From Gammaproteobacteria bacterium (GTDB lineage Bacteria > Pseudomonadota > Gammaproteobacteria > Eutrophobiales > Eutrophobiaceae): a stretch of 64,000 bases of DNA. The stretch is taken from contig SCUJ01000006.1 of NCBI GenBank assembly GCA_004297165.1, forward strand, positions 1,488,464-1,552,463, given 5' to 3'. Shown here one piece after another: positions 1 to 8,395 of this stretch. The first letter of the stretch is position 1; every line of letters starts with the position of its first letter. The notes under the pieces are model-generated. The model saw nothing but the letters and a program-made list of their open reading frames with translations. It was not told the DNA's origin and made no database searches. The position numbers were made by a program, and so were the translations under genes.

Positions 1-59
1 GCCTGCAAAACCGGCATATCAGCGAGGCGGAACGTGATATGCTGGAAGGGCATCTCTGA
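1..59 (+). CDS. C-terminal tail of an unidentified protein (partial)
   Basis: An open frame enters from the window edge and stops with TGA at 57-59. The visible end is about 18 residues, reading ...ISEAERDMLEGHL. This is too short to name. It lies directly upstream of citrate synthase, where many proteobacteria carry succinate dehydrogenase or sdhE genes, but the residues do not prove that. Confidence 0.35.
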   Translation, partial: LQNRHISEAERDMLEGHL

Positions 60-151
60 AGCCCGAAGCGATAACCGGTCAGCGCTCTCGATGAGGTATA
101 CTACACACATAAGATCGGCGATGCGGAGAACCCCTGCCTGGAGGAGTCACC

Positions 152-1441
152 ATGCCTGAAACAGCGAGATTGACCTTACCCGACGGAAAGACCCTGGACA
201 TGCCGGTCGTGATCGGCAGCGAGGGTGAAAGGGCCATCGATATCGGCAAACTGCGCGCCAGCACCGGATATATCACGCTGGATCCGGGTTTCGTCAACAC
301 CGGCGCCTGCCAGAGCGGCATCACCTTTCTGGACGGGGAAAAGGGCATCCTGCGCTACCGGGGCATACCCATCGAACAACTGGCGGAAAAAGCCACGTTC
401 GTGGAGGTCAGTTACCTGCTGATTTACGGCCACCTGCCAAACAAGGAAGAACTCGCGCGATTCTCCTCGGCCTTGACCACACACGCCCTGATTCACGAAG
501 ACATGCGGAATTTCTTCGAGAATTTCTCCAATACCGCCCATCCCATGGCGATCCTCTCCGCCATGGTAACCTCGCTATCGGCTTACTATTCCGACGGCGC
601 CAGCGCGGCCAACCTGGAGTCATTTGATCTGAACGCGGCCCGCCTGATTTCGAAGGTGAGAACCATCGCGGCCTTCTCCTACAAGAAATCCATAGGCCAG
701 CCCATCATCTACCCGACCGACAAGTTATCTTATTGCGCCAACTTCCTGAAGATGATGTTCGCCCTGCCGACCGAAGAGTACGTCGTTGATCAGGAGCTGG
801 TGGATATCATGAACCTGCTGTTAATCCTGCATGCGGATCACGAGCAGAATTGCAGCACCTCGACGGTCAGGATTGTCGGCAGCAGCGACGCGAACCTCTA
901 TGCCTCGGTGGCCGCGGGGATCCTCGCGCTCTGGGGTCCCTTGCACGGCGGGGCCAACCAGCAGGTTATCGAGATGCTGGAACACATCCACGCGGAAGGC
1001 GGCAACGTCAAGAAATTCATCGACCTGGTCAAGGACAAGAATTCCGGCGTGCGGTTGATGGGCTTCGGGCACCGCGTCTACAAGAATTTCGATCCCAGGG
1101 CCAAGATTATCAAACAGGCCTGCGATCGGGTCCTGAAGAAGACCGGCAACCCCGACCCGCTGCTGGATCTGGCCAAGCAACTCGAAGAGTGCGCCCTCGC
1201 GGACGAATATTTCATCGGGCGTAAACTCTACCCCAATGTCGATTTCTACAGCGGCATCATCTACAGGGCCATTGGCATCCCCACCAACATGTTCACCGTC
1301 ATGTTCGCGCTCGGCCGGCTGCCCGGCTGGATCGCCCAATGGAAAGAAATGATGGAAGATCCGGACAAAAAGATATCGAGGCCGCGGCAGATTTATACCG
1401 GGCCGGTTCTGTCGAATTACATCCCCCGCGAAAAACGTTAA
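152..1441 (+). CDS. gltA: Citrate synthase (type II, GltA)
   Basis: It condenses oxaloacetate and acetyl-CoA to citrate, the entry step of the TCA cycle, in the cytoplasm. At 429 aa it matches the hexameric proteobacterial type. The N-terminal beta domain (about residues 1-50) typical of NADH-regulated enzymes is present. Catalytic residues are visible: His265 in LHGGANQ, His307 in GFGHRVYKN, and Asp364 in NVDFYSG. The ATG at 152 follows a strong GGAGGAG ribosome site. A TATACT hexamer at 97-102 could be the -10 box, but its -35 partner is weak. A small gene follows 20 bases downstream and is probably co-transcribed. Confidence 0.97.
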   Translation: MPETARLTLPDGKTLDMPVVIGSEGERAIDIGKLRASTGYITLDPGFVNTGACQSGITFLDGEKGILRYRGIPIEQLAEKATFVEVSYLLIYGHLPNKEELARFSSALTTHALIHEDMRNFFENFSNTAHPMAILSAMVTSLSAYYSDGASAANLESFDLNAARLISKVRTIAAFSYKKSIGQPIIYPTDKLSYCANFLKMMFALPTEEYVVDQELVDIMNLLLILHADHEQNCSTSTVRIVGSSDANLYASVAAGILALWGPLHGGANQQVIEMLEHIHAEGGNVKKFIDLVKDKNSGVRLMGFGHRVYKNFDPRAKIIKQACDRVLKKTGNPDPLLDLAKQLEECALADEYFIGRKLYPNVDFYSGIIYRAIGIPTNMFTVMFALGRLPGWIAQWKEMMEDPDKKISRPRQIYTGPVLSNYIPREKR

Positions 1442-1461
1442 CCGATACGGAAAGGCTGTTC

Positions 1462-1644
1462 ATGAGTAAAGATTCCCGCATTGAATTACACGAAGCCCGG
1501 CAAATCGCCGACGAGTTGTTGCAGCAGTTGCGCATGTACCAGAAGTGCATCCGCGACCCGGACGCCACCATCTCCCTGCCGGATATGAACCGCATGTGTC
1601 AGCTCGCCGACACCTTGCTGAAGAAACTCGATAATCTGAACTGA
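1462..1644 (+). CDS. Small conserved-looking helical protein of unknown function
   Basis: A 60-aa soluble protein starts with ATG at 1462, 20 bases after the citrate synthase stop. It is rich in Leu, Gln, Arg and Asp with heptad-like spacing (LHEARQIADELLQQLRMY), suggesting two amphipathic helices. No signal peptide, cysteine pair or membrane segment is visible. The close spacing to gltA suggests one transcript. I do not recognise a family, and the coding call rests on spacing, sensible composition and a proper stop. Confidence 0.55.
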   Translation: MSKDSRIELHEARQIADELLQQLRMYQKCIRDPDATISLPDMNRMCQLADTLLKKLDNLN

Positions 1645-1705
1645 CGCGCAACGATTGTCCGTGCGTCGCGAACTGTAACAACCCATCAATTGAGGAGTTT
1701 GTCTC

Positions 1706-2503
1706 ATGATCGCCAGCATTCACCGCATCCGCGGCAGCCTCATCGCCTGTCTCTGCTTGTTGCTGATTAGCGCAGCGCCCGCGGCGCTGGCCGAAAAATT
1801 GTACGAACTGCGCATCTATACCGCCAACCCCGGCAAGCTCGATGCCTTGAACGCCCGTTTTCGCGACCATACGCTGGCCCTGTTCGAGAAACACGGCATC
1901 GAGAACCTTTACTACTGGACTGTGACGGAAGGCGCGGAGGGCGAGGTCCCCGCCAACCTGCTGGTATATATCGTCGCCCATAAGGACAAGGCCACGGCTG
2001 ACGCCTCCTGGAAGGCATTCCTCGCGGACCCGGAATGGCAGGAAGTCGCGCGCAAATCCGAGCAGGACGGCCCGCTCCTGGCCGGTCCTCCGGCATCAAT
2101 CTATATGGAAGCCATCGATATCCCCACGGGCGAGGTCAGCGTCGCGGATGATCCCGGCGCGACGAGTTTATTCGAACTGCGTAAATATAATACCGGCGTC
2201 GATGGCCTGCAGGGCACGATCGACCGTTTCCAGGCGGGAGAGGCGGAACTCTTCAGAAAACACGGCATGCGGACCCTGCATTTCTGGTCCGCGCTCGACA
2301 AAAGCTCGTTCATCTATCTGCTGGCGCACAAGGACAGGGAGACCTCCCGCGCCTCCTGGCAGGGATTCTTCGGGGAATTTCGCGCCATGATGGAAAAACA
2401 AAATGCGGGGAAACCGGCGGCGCCCGCCGGTGGGGCGGCTGCCCCGCGCATGAGCAGCGAGATCCGCTTCCTTACCCCGACGGATTACTCGCCCTCGAAA
2501 TAG
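1706..2503 (+). CDS. Secreted protein with two NIPSNAP domains
   Basis: A 265-aa protein with a clear signal peptide (hydrophobic stretch at residues 11-25, cleavage likely after ALA at 27-29). Two repeats of the NIPSNAP ferredoxin-like fold follow: the first opens with KLYELRIYT (about residue 30) and the second with LFELRKYN (about residue 155). Each ends with a conserved LLVYIVAHKD or FIYLLAHKD block. The C-terminus is a proline/alanine-rich linker and a short tail. The ATG at 1706 has a GAGGAG site nine bases upstream. NIPSNAP proteins have no settled bacterial role, so only family and periplasmic location are claimed. Confidence 0.85.
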   Translation: MIASIHRIRGSLIACLCLLLISAAPAALAEKLYELRIYTANPGKLDALNARFRDHTLALFEKHGIENLYYWTVTEGAEGEVPANLLVYIVAHKDKATADASWKAFLADPEWQEVARKSEQDGPLLAGPPASIYMEAIDIPTGEVSVADDPGATSLFELRKYNTGVDGLQGTIDRFQAGEAELFRKHGMRTLHFWSALDKSSFIYLLAHKDRETSRASWQGFFGEFRAMMEKQNAGKPAAPAGGAAAPRMSSEIRFLTPTDYSPSK

Positions 2504-2514
2504 AACCTATAGAT

Positions 2515-2590
2515 TGGTGCCGGAGGAGGGAATCGAACCCCCGACCCACGCATTACGAATGCGTTGCTCTACCATCTGAGCTACTCCGGC
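2515..2590 (-). tRNA. tRNA-Thr (anticodon CGT)
   Basis: The minus strand folds as a standard 76-nt tRNA. The acceptor stem GCCGGAG pairs with CTCCGGC, the D arm contains AGCTCAGATGGTAGAGC, the anticodon stem ACGCA/TGCGT encloses loop TTCGTAA with anticodon CGT, and the T arm contains GGTTCGATTCC. The terminal CCA is encoded. It reads ACG threonine codons. It lies between the NIPSNAP gene and the fur-like gene, and no duplicated 3' end marking an integrated element was seen. Confidence 0.95.
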
Positions 2591-2646
2591 GGGAAAGTGC
2601 AAGACTGCCGCTGCGTTGAATTACCGGGATGCCCGGCGATCGCCCC

Positions 2647-3090
2647 TCAGTTCAGGATTGGACGATTCCGGTTGGTTACCCTGACGATGACATCGATCCC
2701 GGCCGCTACCGTATTCTCCGGCAGATTGGGGATGCCGATCACTTCCAGTTCGCCTTCCCCCACATCGATGAGTTCACCCGTATCTTCGTTGTAAATATGG
2801 TGGTGCGGGCTGGTGTTGGAATCGTAAAAAACCTTGCTGGGATCGACGATGACCTCATGCACCAGTTTATGTTGGGCGAACAGGTTCAGGGTGTTGTAGA
2901 CGGTCGCTTTCGACACGCAATTCCTTTCTTCATTGACCATTTTCAGCACCTGATCGGCCGAGATATGCTGAAAGGATGAAAATACCGCACGCCCGATGAT
3001 CAGGCGCTGGGCGGTCGGATTGATGCCGTGACGGCGCAGCAGCGCGGCGATATCCACTTGTTCGAATGACGATTTGACGATCTGATCCAT
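2647..3090 (-). CDS. Fur-family transcriptional regulator (PerR/Irr-like)
   Basis: A 147-aa metal-responsive repressor of the Fur superfamily. The winged helix covers about residues 10-85, with GINPTAQR and the recognition region NCVSKATVYNTLNLF. The dimerisation half contains the metal ligand run PHHHIYNEDTGE. The C-terminal CxxC pairs that bind structural zinc in Fur, Zur and PerR are missing, as in Irr-like members. The start at ATG 3090 is preferred by homology; in-frame ATGs at 3105 and 3150 would add 5 or 20 residues. It is divergent from the FAD oxidoreductase operon, so local control of that operon is plausible but not shown. Confidence 0.88.
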   Translation of the reverse strand: MDQIVKSSFEQVDIAALLRRHGINPTAQRLIIGRAVFSSFQHISADQVLKMVNEERNCVSKATVYNTLNLFAQHKLVHEVIVDPSKVFYDSNTSPHHHIYNEDTGELIDVGEGELEVIGIPNLPENTVAAGIDVIVRVTNRNRPILN

Positions 3091-3096
3091 AAGCAA

Positions 3097-3102
3097 ATTA
3101 TA
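3097..3102 (-). promoter_or_regulatory. Perfect TATAAT box six bases before the fur-like ATG
   Basis: On the minus strand the order is TATAAT, six bases (TTGCTT), then the ATG at 3090. If this hexamer is the real -10 box, transcription would begin at or next to the start codon and give a leaderless mRNA. The -35 region at the right spacing is poor. If translation instead starts at 3105, the hexamer would lie inside the gene. Confidence 0.4.
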
Positions 3103-3295
3103 CATTAATTTCCCGCGCGAACATATTTGCCCCAAAGAACATAACGCCAAAAATCATCAGGGATTTGGTCCCTTTTCATGGAGACAAGAGCGAAGGCGCC
3201 AGTGTCAGGTCGAGTTGATCCATGACAAAGAACTATCCCGAGGTCATTTTACACTGCGGGATAATTTCATATTTTACTTAACAAGGGGGGAAATT

Positions 3296-4717
3296 ATGGC
3301 TGTGAAAATGACTCGTCGGGATCTGATCCGATCCCTTTCCGCCAGCGGCCTGGTCACCGCCGGTTCACTCCTGCCCATCGCGGACCTGCTGGCCCAGGAT
3401 CTGAAACCGGCGGTTCGCGGACCCCAGCCGCCCGCGCCGCGTGCCCCTCTGGCGCCGGCCAGACTGCAAGTGAATAAAGTGATCCAGCCGGAACGGGAGA
3501 TCGCCGTGCTCCGGGAGACGGATGTGCTGGTCGTGGGCGGCGGGCCGGCGGGCACGGCGGCCGCGCTTGCGGCACGGCGGCTCGGCGTCGATGTCACCCT
3601 GGTTGAACGCTACGGTCATCTCGGCGGACTCGCCACCGGCGGACTGGTGCTGGCGATATTTCCGCTCTACGACCGCGATGACAAGCAGGTGATCCGCGGC
3701 ATCGGCGAGGAGATGATGCAGCGTCTCGACCAACTCAAGTTCGGGATCGTCGACCGCGGCCAGGCCCCGCTCTATCCCGTGGTCGACGCCGAGGCATTCA
3801 AATACGTCCTTGCCGATATGACGCTCGCCTCGGGCATGCACATCTATCTCAACTGCTGGGGCGTGGACGCCATCATCGACGACCGGAATGCGGTCAAGGG
3901 CGCGGTGTTCGAGAGCAAATCCGGCCGTCAGGCCGTCCTCGCTAAGATCGTCGTCGACGCCTCCGGCGACGGCGACATCTATGCGGCGGCCGGGGCGTCG
4001 TTCGTCAAGGTGAAGGACAACATCGGCCTGGTCTCGCGGATCGGCAATATCCATGAGGTCGACATGATTGGTGATGATGCGGAACATCAGGCCGGGGCCA
4101 CCGGCGCGCCGGTCAGGAAACGTCCGACACAGGGCGCGCCCGTTACAACCCTCGATGGCAAGGTCGGCAGCCACACCCCGGTCGAGGGTGTGAACTGGCT
4201 GAACATGAAAGGCCCCGTGGCGGACGGGCTGGACGTCGATGACCTGACGGCGCTGGAACTCAAACACCGCATTGCCCTGTGGAAGAACATTGAACAGGTC
4301 CGGAAGAAACCGGGCGATGAGTCAGCCTTCCTGCTGGAAACAGCGCCGCAGATGGGCGTGCGGCTCACCCGCCTGCTCGATGGCATCACCTCCTTGACGA
4401 GCGAGATGACAGAGAAACAGAAAACCCATGACGATGTGATCGGTTACAGCGGCACGTATGCCAACAATCCGGAATTTCAGATCCCCTACGGGGCCTTGGT
4501 CCCGGCGCGGACGGAAAACCTGCTCGCCGCGGGGCGTTGCATCGCGACCGATTTCAAGGTGGCGGACACGACCCGGCTCATCCCGGTCTGCTGGGTCACC
4601 GGTCAGGCGGCGGGCATCGCCGCGGCCTTGTGCGCGCGGGATGGCAGCCAACCCCGCAACGTCGCCATAGAACGGCTCCAGGAAGAACTCCGCAAACAAG
4701 GGGTCCACCTCGGGTGA
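3296..4717 (+). CDS. Tat-exported FAD-dependent oxidoreductase (FAD_oxidored type)
   Basis: A 473-aa flavoprotein. The N-terminus carries a twin-arginine signal (MTRRDLIRSL followed by a hydrophobic stretch), so it is probably folded with its cofactor and sent to the periplasm. A proline-rich linker leads into a Rossmann dinucleotide motif VVGGGPAGTAAAL (about residues 78-90), and the family's GHLGGLATGG block follows. The C-terminal FAD-contacting stretch is LLAAGRCIATDF plus VTGQAAGIAAAL. ATG 3296 has a GGGGGG ribosome site; the frame stays open to 3215 but this start fits the Tat signal. The next gene overlaps by one base. The substrate is unknown. Confidence 0.85.
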   Translation: MAVKMTRRDLIRSLSASGLVTAGSLLPIADLLAQDLKPAVRGPQPPAPRAPLAPARLQVNKVIQPEREIAVLRETDVLVVGGGPAGTAAALAARRLGVDVTLVERYGHLGGLATGGLVLAIFPLYDRDDKQVIRGIGEEMMQRLDQLKFGIVDRGQAPLYPVVDAEAFKYVLADMTLASGMHIYLNCWGVDAIIDDRNAVKGAVFESKSGRQAVLAKIVVDASGDGDIYAAAGASFVKVKDNIGLVSRIGNIHEVDMIGDDAEHQAGATGAPVRKRPTQGAPVTTLDGKVGSHTPVEGVNWLNMKGPVADGLDVDDLTALELKHRIALWKNIEQVRKKPGDESAFLLETAPQMGVRLTRLLDGITSLTSEMTEKQKTHDDVIGYSGTYANNPEFQIPYGALVPARTENLLAAGRCIATDFKVADTTRLIPVCWVTGQAAGIAAALCARDGSQPRNVAIERLQEELRKQGVHLG

Positions 4718-5955
4718 TGCCGCGGCGGCGCCTCGCCCGCCTGATATTGCGGTCGGGTAGTCTGCTCGTCGCAGTGCTGGCGTTGTGGCCCGCCTTGCCG
4801 TGGGAGGAATCGCCCAGGTTCGCGATCGGGGCGAGTCCGCTGGTTGCTGTCAGTGCGGGTATCGCGACCCGCAGTCTTGGGCTCGCCGCCGGGCTGGGTG
4901 TGTTCTTTACCCTCATCTGCTGCCTGCGCCGCCGCTGGTTTTGCCGTTATGTCTGTCCGACCGGACTGTTGCTCGACGGCGTCGCCAACATGGGACCGGG
5001 CTGGACCCGGTTCTGGGCTGCCTGGCCCGATATCGGAAGGTCGTTGGCGTTGCTGACGCTGGCCGGCGCGCTTGTCGGTTACCCGCTCTTCCTCTGGCTC
5101 GATCCCCTGGCGCTGCTGGCGGGCCCCTTCGCCGCGCCGGGCAGTTCCGGGTTTCTCTCCGGACTCCTTGCCGGTCTCTTGATGGGCATCCTGATCACGC
5201 TGACCTTCCTCTTCGGGACAGCATGGTGTACCCGGCTCTGCCCGCTCGGCGGGTTCCAGGATCTGATCGGCGGCATCGCGCAAAACATCCCAACCCCGGC
5301 AAGACCTCACGCGCGTCGCCGTTTCCTGACCGCAGTAACCACAGCGGTGGGTGGTGTGGCGCTTGCCCTCTGGGGACGCCGGGCGGGGATCGCCCGGGTC
5401 GAGGCGGCGCCCCTGCGCCCGCCTGGTGCCATCACGGAAGACCGCTTCACCGGCGTCTGCATCCGCTGCGGTAATTGCGCAAATGCCTGTCCTCCACGGA
5501 TCATTCATCCCGATCGGGGCGGCGCGGGCATCCCTGGATTGCTGGCCCCGTCCCTTCGGTTCGTCAACGGGGCGTATTGCCAACCGGATTGCGCCATCTG
5601 CACCCAGGTATGCCCCAGCGGCGCCCTGCAACCGCTCTCGCTGCCGCAGAAGCGGCGCTACATCATCGGCGAGGCCCTGGTGGATACCAATTACTGTTTG
5701 ACCACGCTAGGCATCAAGGACTGCGACGCCTGCGTCGTCACCTGCCCGTTCGAGGCGGTGCAACTCCATTGGGACGAGGAGATGTATGTGTCCTACCCGG
5801 TGGTGGAGGTCATGAAATGCAACGGTTGCGGGGCCTGCGAGGCGGCCTGTCCGACGTTGGAGGTGAAGGCGATAAGCATCTGGCCGCTGTTGCCGGGGCC
5901 TGGCATGGATAAGGGTTTGATCCCGTCCGCGAGATTTCTACCGGAACTTTCCTGA
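4717..5955 (+). CDS. Membrane polyferredoxin resembling a NapH-NapG fusion
   Basis: A 412-aa protein overlapping the FAD oxidoreductase stop by one base (TGATG). The N-terminal 200 residues form about four membrane helices with the NapH-type cluster sites CRYVCPTG and CTRLCPLGG. A twin-arginine-like HARRRFLTA plus hydrophobic stretch follows near residue 190. The C-terminal half has four more 4Fe-4S-type sites: CIRCGNCANACP, CQPDCAICTQVCP, CDACVVTCP and CNGCGACEAACP, the layout of MauM/NapG. In nitrate reduction NapH and NapG are separate and pass quinol electrons outward. Here they seem joined and paired with a periplasmic flavoprotein, so a quinone-linked electron route is inferred. Confidence 0.85.
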   Translation: MPRRRLARLILRSGSLLVAVLALWPALPWEESPRFAIGASPLVAVSAGIATRSLGLAAGLGVFFTLICCLRRRWFCRYVCPTGLLLDGVANMGPGWTRFWAAWPDIGRSLALLTLAGALVGYPLFLWLDPLALLAGPFAAPGSSGFLSGLLAGLLMGILITLTFLFGTAWCTRLCPLGGFQDLIGGIAQNIPTPARPHARRRFLTAVTTAVGGVALALWGRRAGIARVEAAPLRPPGAITEDRFTGVCIRCGNCANACPPRIIHPDRGGAGIPGLLAPSLRFVNGAYCQPDCAICTQVCPSGALQPLSLPQKRRYIIGEALVDTNYCLTTLGIKDCDACVVTCPFEAVQLHWDEEMYVSYPVVEVMKCNGCGACEAACPTLEVKAISIWPLLPGPGMDKGLIPSARFLPELS

Positions 5956-5958
5956 TTA

Positions 5959-6900
5959 TCAAGTGCTCGGCGCGGGTCCCACCGGCGGCATATCCGCCTC
6001 CACGGGATCCGTTGGCGCGGGATCAGGGGACATCGCCGGCTCGCGATATTCCAGTCCGGCTTCGCGGAACCGGGCATAGCGTTCATTCGCGAGGATCACC
6101 ATGACCACGCGGCGGTTCCGGGTGCGGCCTTCCGGCGTGGCATTGTCCGCGACCGGCTTGAACTCGCCGTGCCCCATCGCCGCCAGCCGTTCCGGGGCGA
6201 TGTTTTCCCGCGCCAGCATCTGCACCACGCTCGTGGCCCGCGCGGTGGAGAGCTCCCAGTTGGAGGGATAGAGCGGCGTGCTGATTGGCACGTTGTCCGT
6301 AAAGCCCTCGATCTGGATCGGATTCGGGTAGTTCAGCATGATCGCGGCGATCTCGTGCAATACCGGGGTCGCCTCCGCCTCCAGCACGGCGCTGCCGCTA
6401 GGGAAGAGGATGTTGGTGTTAATCTCCACCTCCAGCCAGTAGGGCGAGAGGCGGACCTTGACGAGGCCCTTTTCGATGAGTTCGTTCATGGCCTCGCCGA
6501 TGCTGGTGGCGATATCGCTCAGCGACTGGCTGGCCGCGCCCAGCTTATCCTTGTCGCCCCACATCTGTTTCTTGCTGTTGGGCTCCTTGGTGGGGGGCAT
6601 CTTCGGCAGCTTCACCGGCTGTTCCAACGGCAGTTGGGGAAAGAGGGAATTTTTCAGATTCATGCTCTCGATCGGGCTCGGTTTGCCGAAGGCGCCGAGC
6701 GAAATGGGCGTGGGCGATCGGGGCGGTCCCCGGAAGGACTCCGATAAAGACTCCGCCAGCACCCGGAACTTGCCCTCGTTGATCGCGGAAAGGGAATACA
6801 TCACCACGAAGAAGGCGAACAGCAGGGTGATGAAATCGGCATAAGACACGAGCCAGCGCTCGTGATTCTCATGTTCCTCGTGCTTCTTCTTGCGGGCCAT
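5959..6900 (-). CDS. motD: Flagellar stator protein MotD/MotB type
   Basis: 313 aa. This stator subunit anchors to peptidoglycan and conducts ions. After a charged tail (ARKKKHEEHEN) comes one membrane helix with the ion-binding Asp22 in SYADFITLLFAFF. A linker follows, then an OmpA-like domain with NILFPSGSAVL, IEGFTDNVPIS and GRTRNRRVVMVI, the peptidoglycan-binding core. It sits 13 bases after motC, so the two form one unit. Its end lies three bases from the convergent polyferredoxin gene. Whether the driving ion is H+ or Na+ cannot be read confidently. Placement after fliA matches the motCD pair of Pseudomonas. Confidence 0.93.
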   Translation of the reverse strand: MARKKKHEEHENHERWLVSYADFITLLFAFFVVMYSLSAINEGKFRVLAESLSESFRGPPRSPTPISLGAFGKPSPIESMNLKNSLFPQLPLEQPVKLPKMPPTKEPNSKKQMWGDKDKLGAASQSLSDIATSIGEAMNELIEKGLVKVRLSPYWLEVEINTNILFPSGSAVLEAEATPVLHEIAAIMLNYPNPIQIEGFTDNVPISTPLYPSNWELSTARATSVVQMLARENIAPERLAAMGHGEFKPVADNATPEGRTRNRRVVMVILANERYARFREAGLEYREPAMSPDPAPTDPVEADMPPVGPAPST

Positions 6901-6913
6901 CGTCCAACCGATA

Positions 6914-7654
6914 TTAATGCAGATAACCCTGCAACTTGCTTTCGATGCTGCGGGGATTTTCGCCCTGGGAAATGGAGACCACGCCTTCGATGATCATCTC
7001 GTAATTCAGCAATTGATCATGGGCCACCTGTTTTAGCTTGTTGGCGAAGGGCAGAAAGAGAATATTCGCAAGTCCTACGCCATAGATCGTGGCGACGAAG
7101 GCCACCGCGATGCCGCTGCCCAGCTTGGACGGGTCCGAGAGGTTTTCCATCACATGGATGAGACCCATGACCGCGCCGATGATGCCGATGGTCGGGGAAT
7201 AGCCGCCCATGCCCTCGAAGACCTTCGCCATCTGCGTATACTGATGCTCCTGTGTGGCCATTTCCACCTCGAGGATCTGGCGGATAATCTCCGGTTCGCT
7301 GCCGTCCACCAGCAATTGCAGGCCCTTCGCGGAGAATTTCTCGGTCTCGCTCTCCACCAACGCCTCCAGCGCGAGCAGCCCTTCCTTGCGGGCGATCTGG
7401 CTCCAGTTGACGATCTTTTCGATGATTGAGTGGCCGGAGGTCTTGGGCGGAATAAAGACCCAGATGAGCGCCTTGAAGGAACCGATAAAGATATGTTTCT
7501 GCGTCTGGATGGCGACCGCTCCCAGCGTGCCGCCCATGACAATGATAAAGGCCGTGGGCTGAAACAGGGAGCCCAGATGCCCGCCTTCCAGGAGATTGCC
7601 GCCGAGGATAGCGCCGATGCCGATGCAAATGCCGATAAGAGTGAGGATATCCAT
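6914..7654 (-). CDS. motC: Flagellar stator protein MotC/MotA type
   Basis: 246 aa. It is the four-helix stator channel subunit that touches FliG. Two N-terminal helices (about residues 3-50) lead to the large cytoplasmic loop with basic and acidic charges, then two C-terminal helices carrying the family block YSPTIGIIGAVMGLIHV with the conserved prolines used for torque. Length and order match the PomA/MotC branch. It follows fliA by nine bases. The cheYZAB block that separates fliA from motC in Pseudomonas is not present. Confidence 0.93.
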   Translation of the reverse strand: MDILTLIGICIGIGAILGGNLLEGGHLGSLFQPTAFIIVMGGTLGAVAIQTQKHIFIGSFKALIWVFIPPKTSGHSIIEKIVNWSQIARKEGLLALEALVESETEKFSAKGLQLLVDGSEPEIIRQILEVEMATQEHQYTQMAKVFEGMGGYSPTIGIIGAVMGLIHVMENLSDPSKLGSGIAVAFVATIYGVGLANILFLPFANKLKQVAHDQLLNYEMIIEGVVSISQGENPRSIESKLQGYLH

Positions 7655-7663
7655 GGTTACACG

Positions 7664-8395
7664 CTATACATCGCAGGTCTCCAGTCGCTCGCGCAACCGC
7701 AGGAGGGCCTGTGTATGGATCTGACAGACCCGGGATTCGCTCACCCCGAGTACCGCGCCGATCTCGCGGAGATTCATCTCTTCCGCATAATAAAGCGACA
7801 ACACCAGTTGATCGCGTTCGGAGAGGCTGTGGATTGCATCGCTCACCGCGGCCTGCCGATCCTGCTGGGTAAAATAATGCTCCGGCCCCGGCTCGCTGTC
7901 CGGCAGCGGATAACCATCCCCATCCCCTCCGGCAATCGTCTCGTCATCCAGACTCAGCAGGCGCTGACCCTGGATGTCTTGCAGCAAGTGGTGATACTCC
8001 TCCAGCGCGATCCCGAGATGCTGCGCGATCTCGACATCGTTCGCCTCGCGCTTCAGCCGTTGCTCGAGCTCCGCGATCGCATGCATCAGATCGCGGGATC
8101 GCCGCTGGACTGATCGCGGCGCCCAGTTGTTGCGGCGCACCTCGTCCAGCATCGCCCCGCGGATCCGGATCCCGGCGTAGGTTTCGAAACTCGCGCCCTG
8201 GGCCGGGTCGAAATGCCGCCACGCCTCCATCAGGCCGATCATCCCCACTTGAATGAGATCATCCAGCCCGACGCCGAACGGCAGCCGTCCCTTCAGATGG
8301 CAGGCAATGCGCTTGACCAACAAGGCATGCTGGCGCAAGACCTCATCAAGTTCGCGCTGCGGCTGCGCTTCGAAATAGGCGGCCAGTTCGCTCAT
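7664..8395 (-). CDS. fliA: Flagellar sigma factor 28 (FliA)
   Basis: 243 aa. It directs RNA polymerase to late flagellar promoters such as those found here before fliC and flgM. Region 2 is visible as DDLIQVGMIGLMEAWRHFDP and ETYAGIRIRGAMLDEVRR; region 4 ends with LREIGAVLGVSESRVCQIH. The ATG at 8395 overlaps the flhG stop by four bases (ATGA), which indicates translational coupling and rules out the longer open frame. Its anti-sigma factor FlgM is encoded about 41 kb away in the window. Confidence 0.96.
   Translation of the reverse strand: MSELAAYFEAQPQRELDEVLRQHALLVKRIACHLKGRLPFGVGLDDLIQVGMIGLMEAWRHFDPAQGASFETYAGIRIRGAMLDEVRRNNWAPRSVQRRSRDLMHAIAELEQRLKREANDVEIAQHLGIALEEYHHLLQDIQGQRLLSLDDETIAGGDGDGYPLPDSEPGPEHYFTQQDRQAAVSDAIHSLSERDQLVLSLYYAEEMNLREIGAVLGVSESRVCQIHTQALLRLRERLETCDV

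Noticed and set aside
1645-1705. GACGCGC/GTGCGTC stem as terminator after the 60-aa gene
   Set aside because: Stem is imperfect and lacks a T tract.
2515-2590. tRNA-Thr as an integration site
   Set aside because: No duplicated tRNA end or integrase gene was seen nearby.
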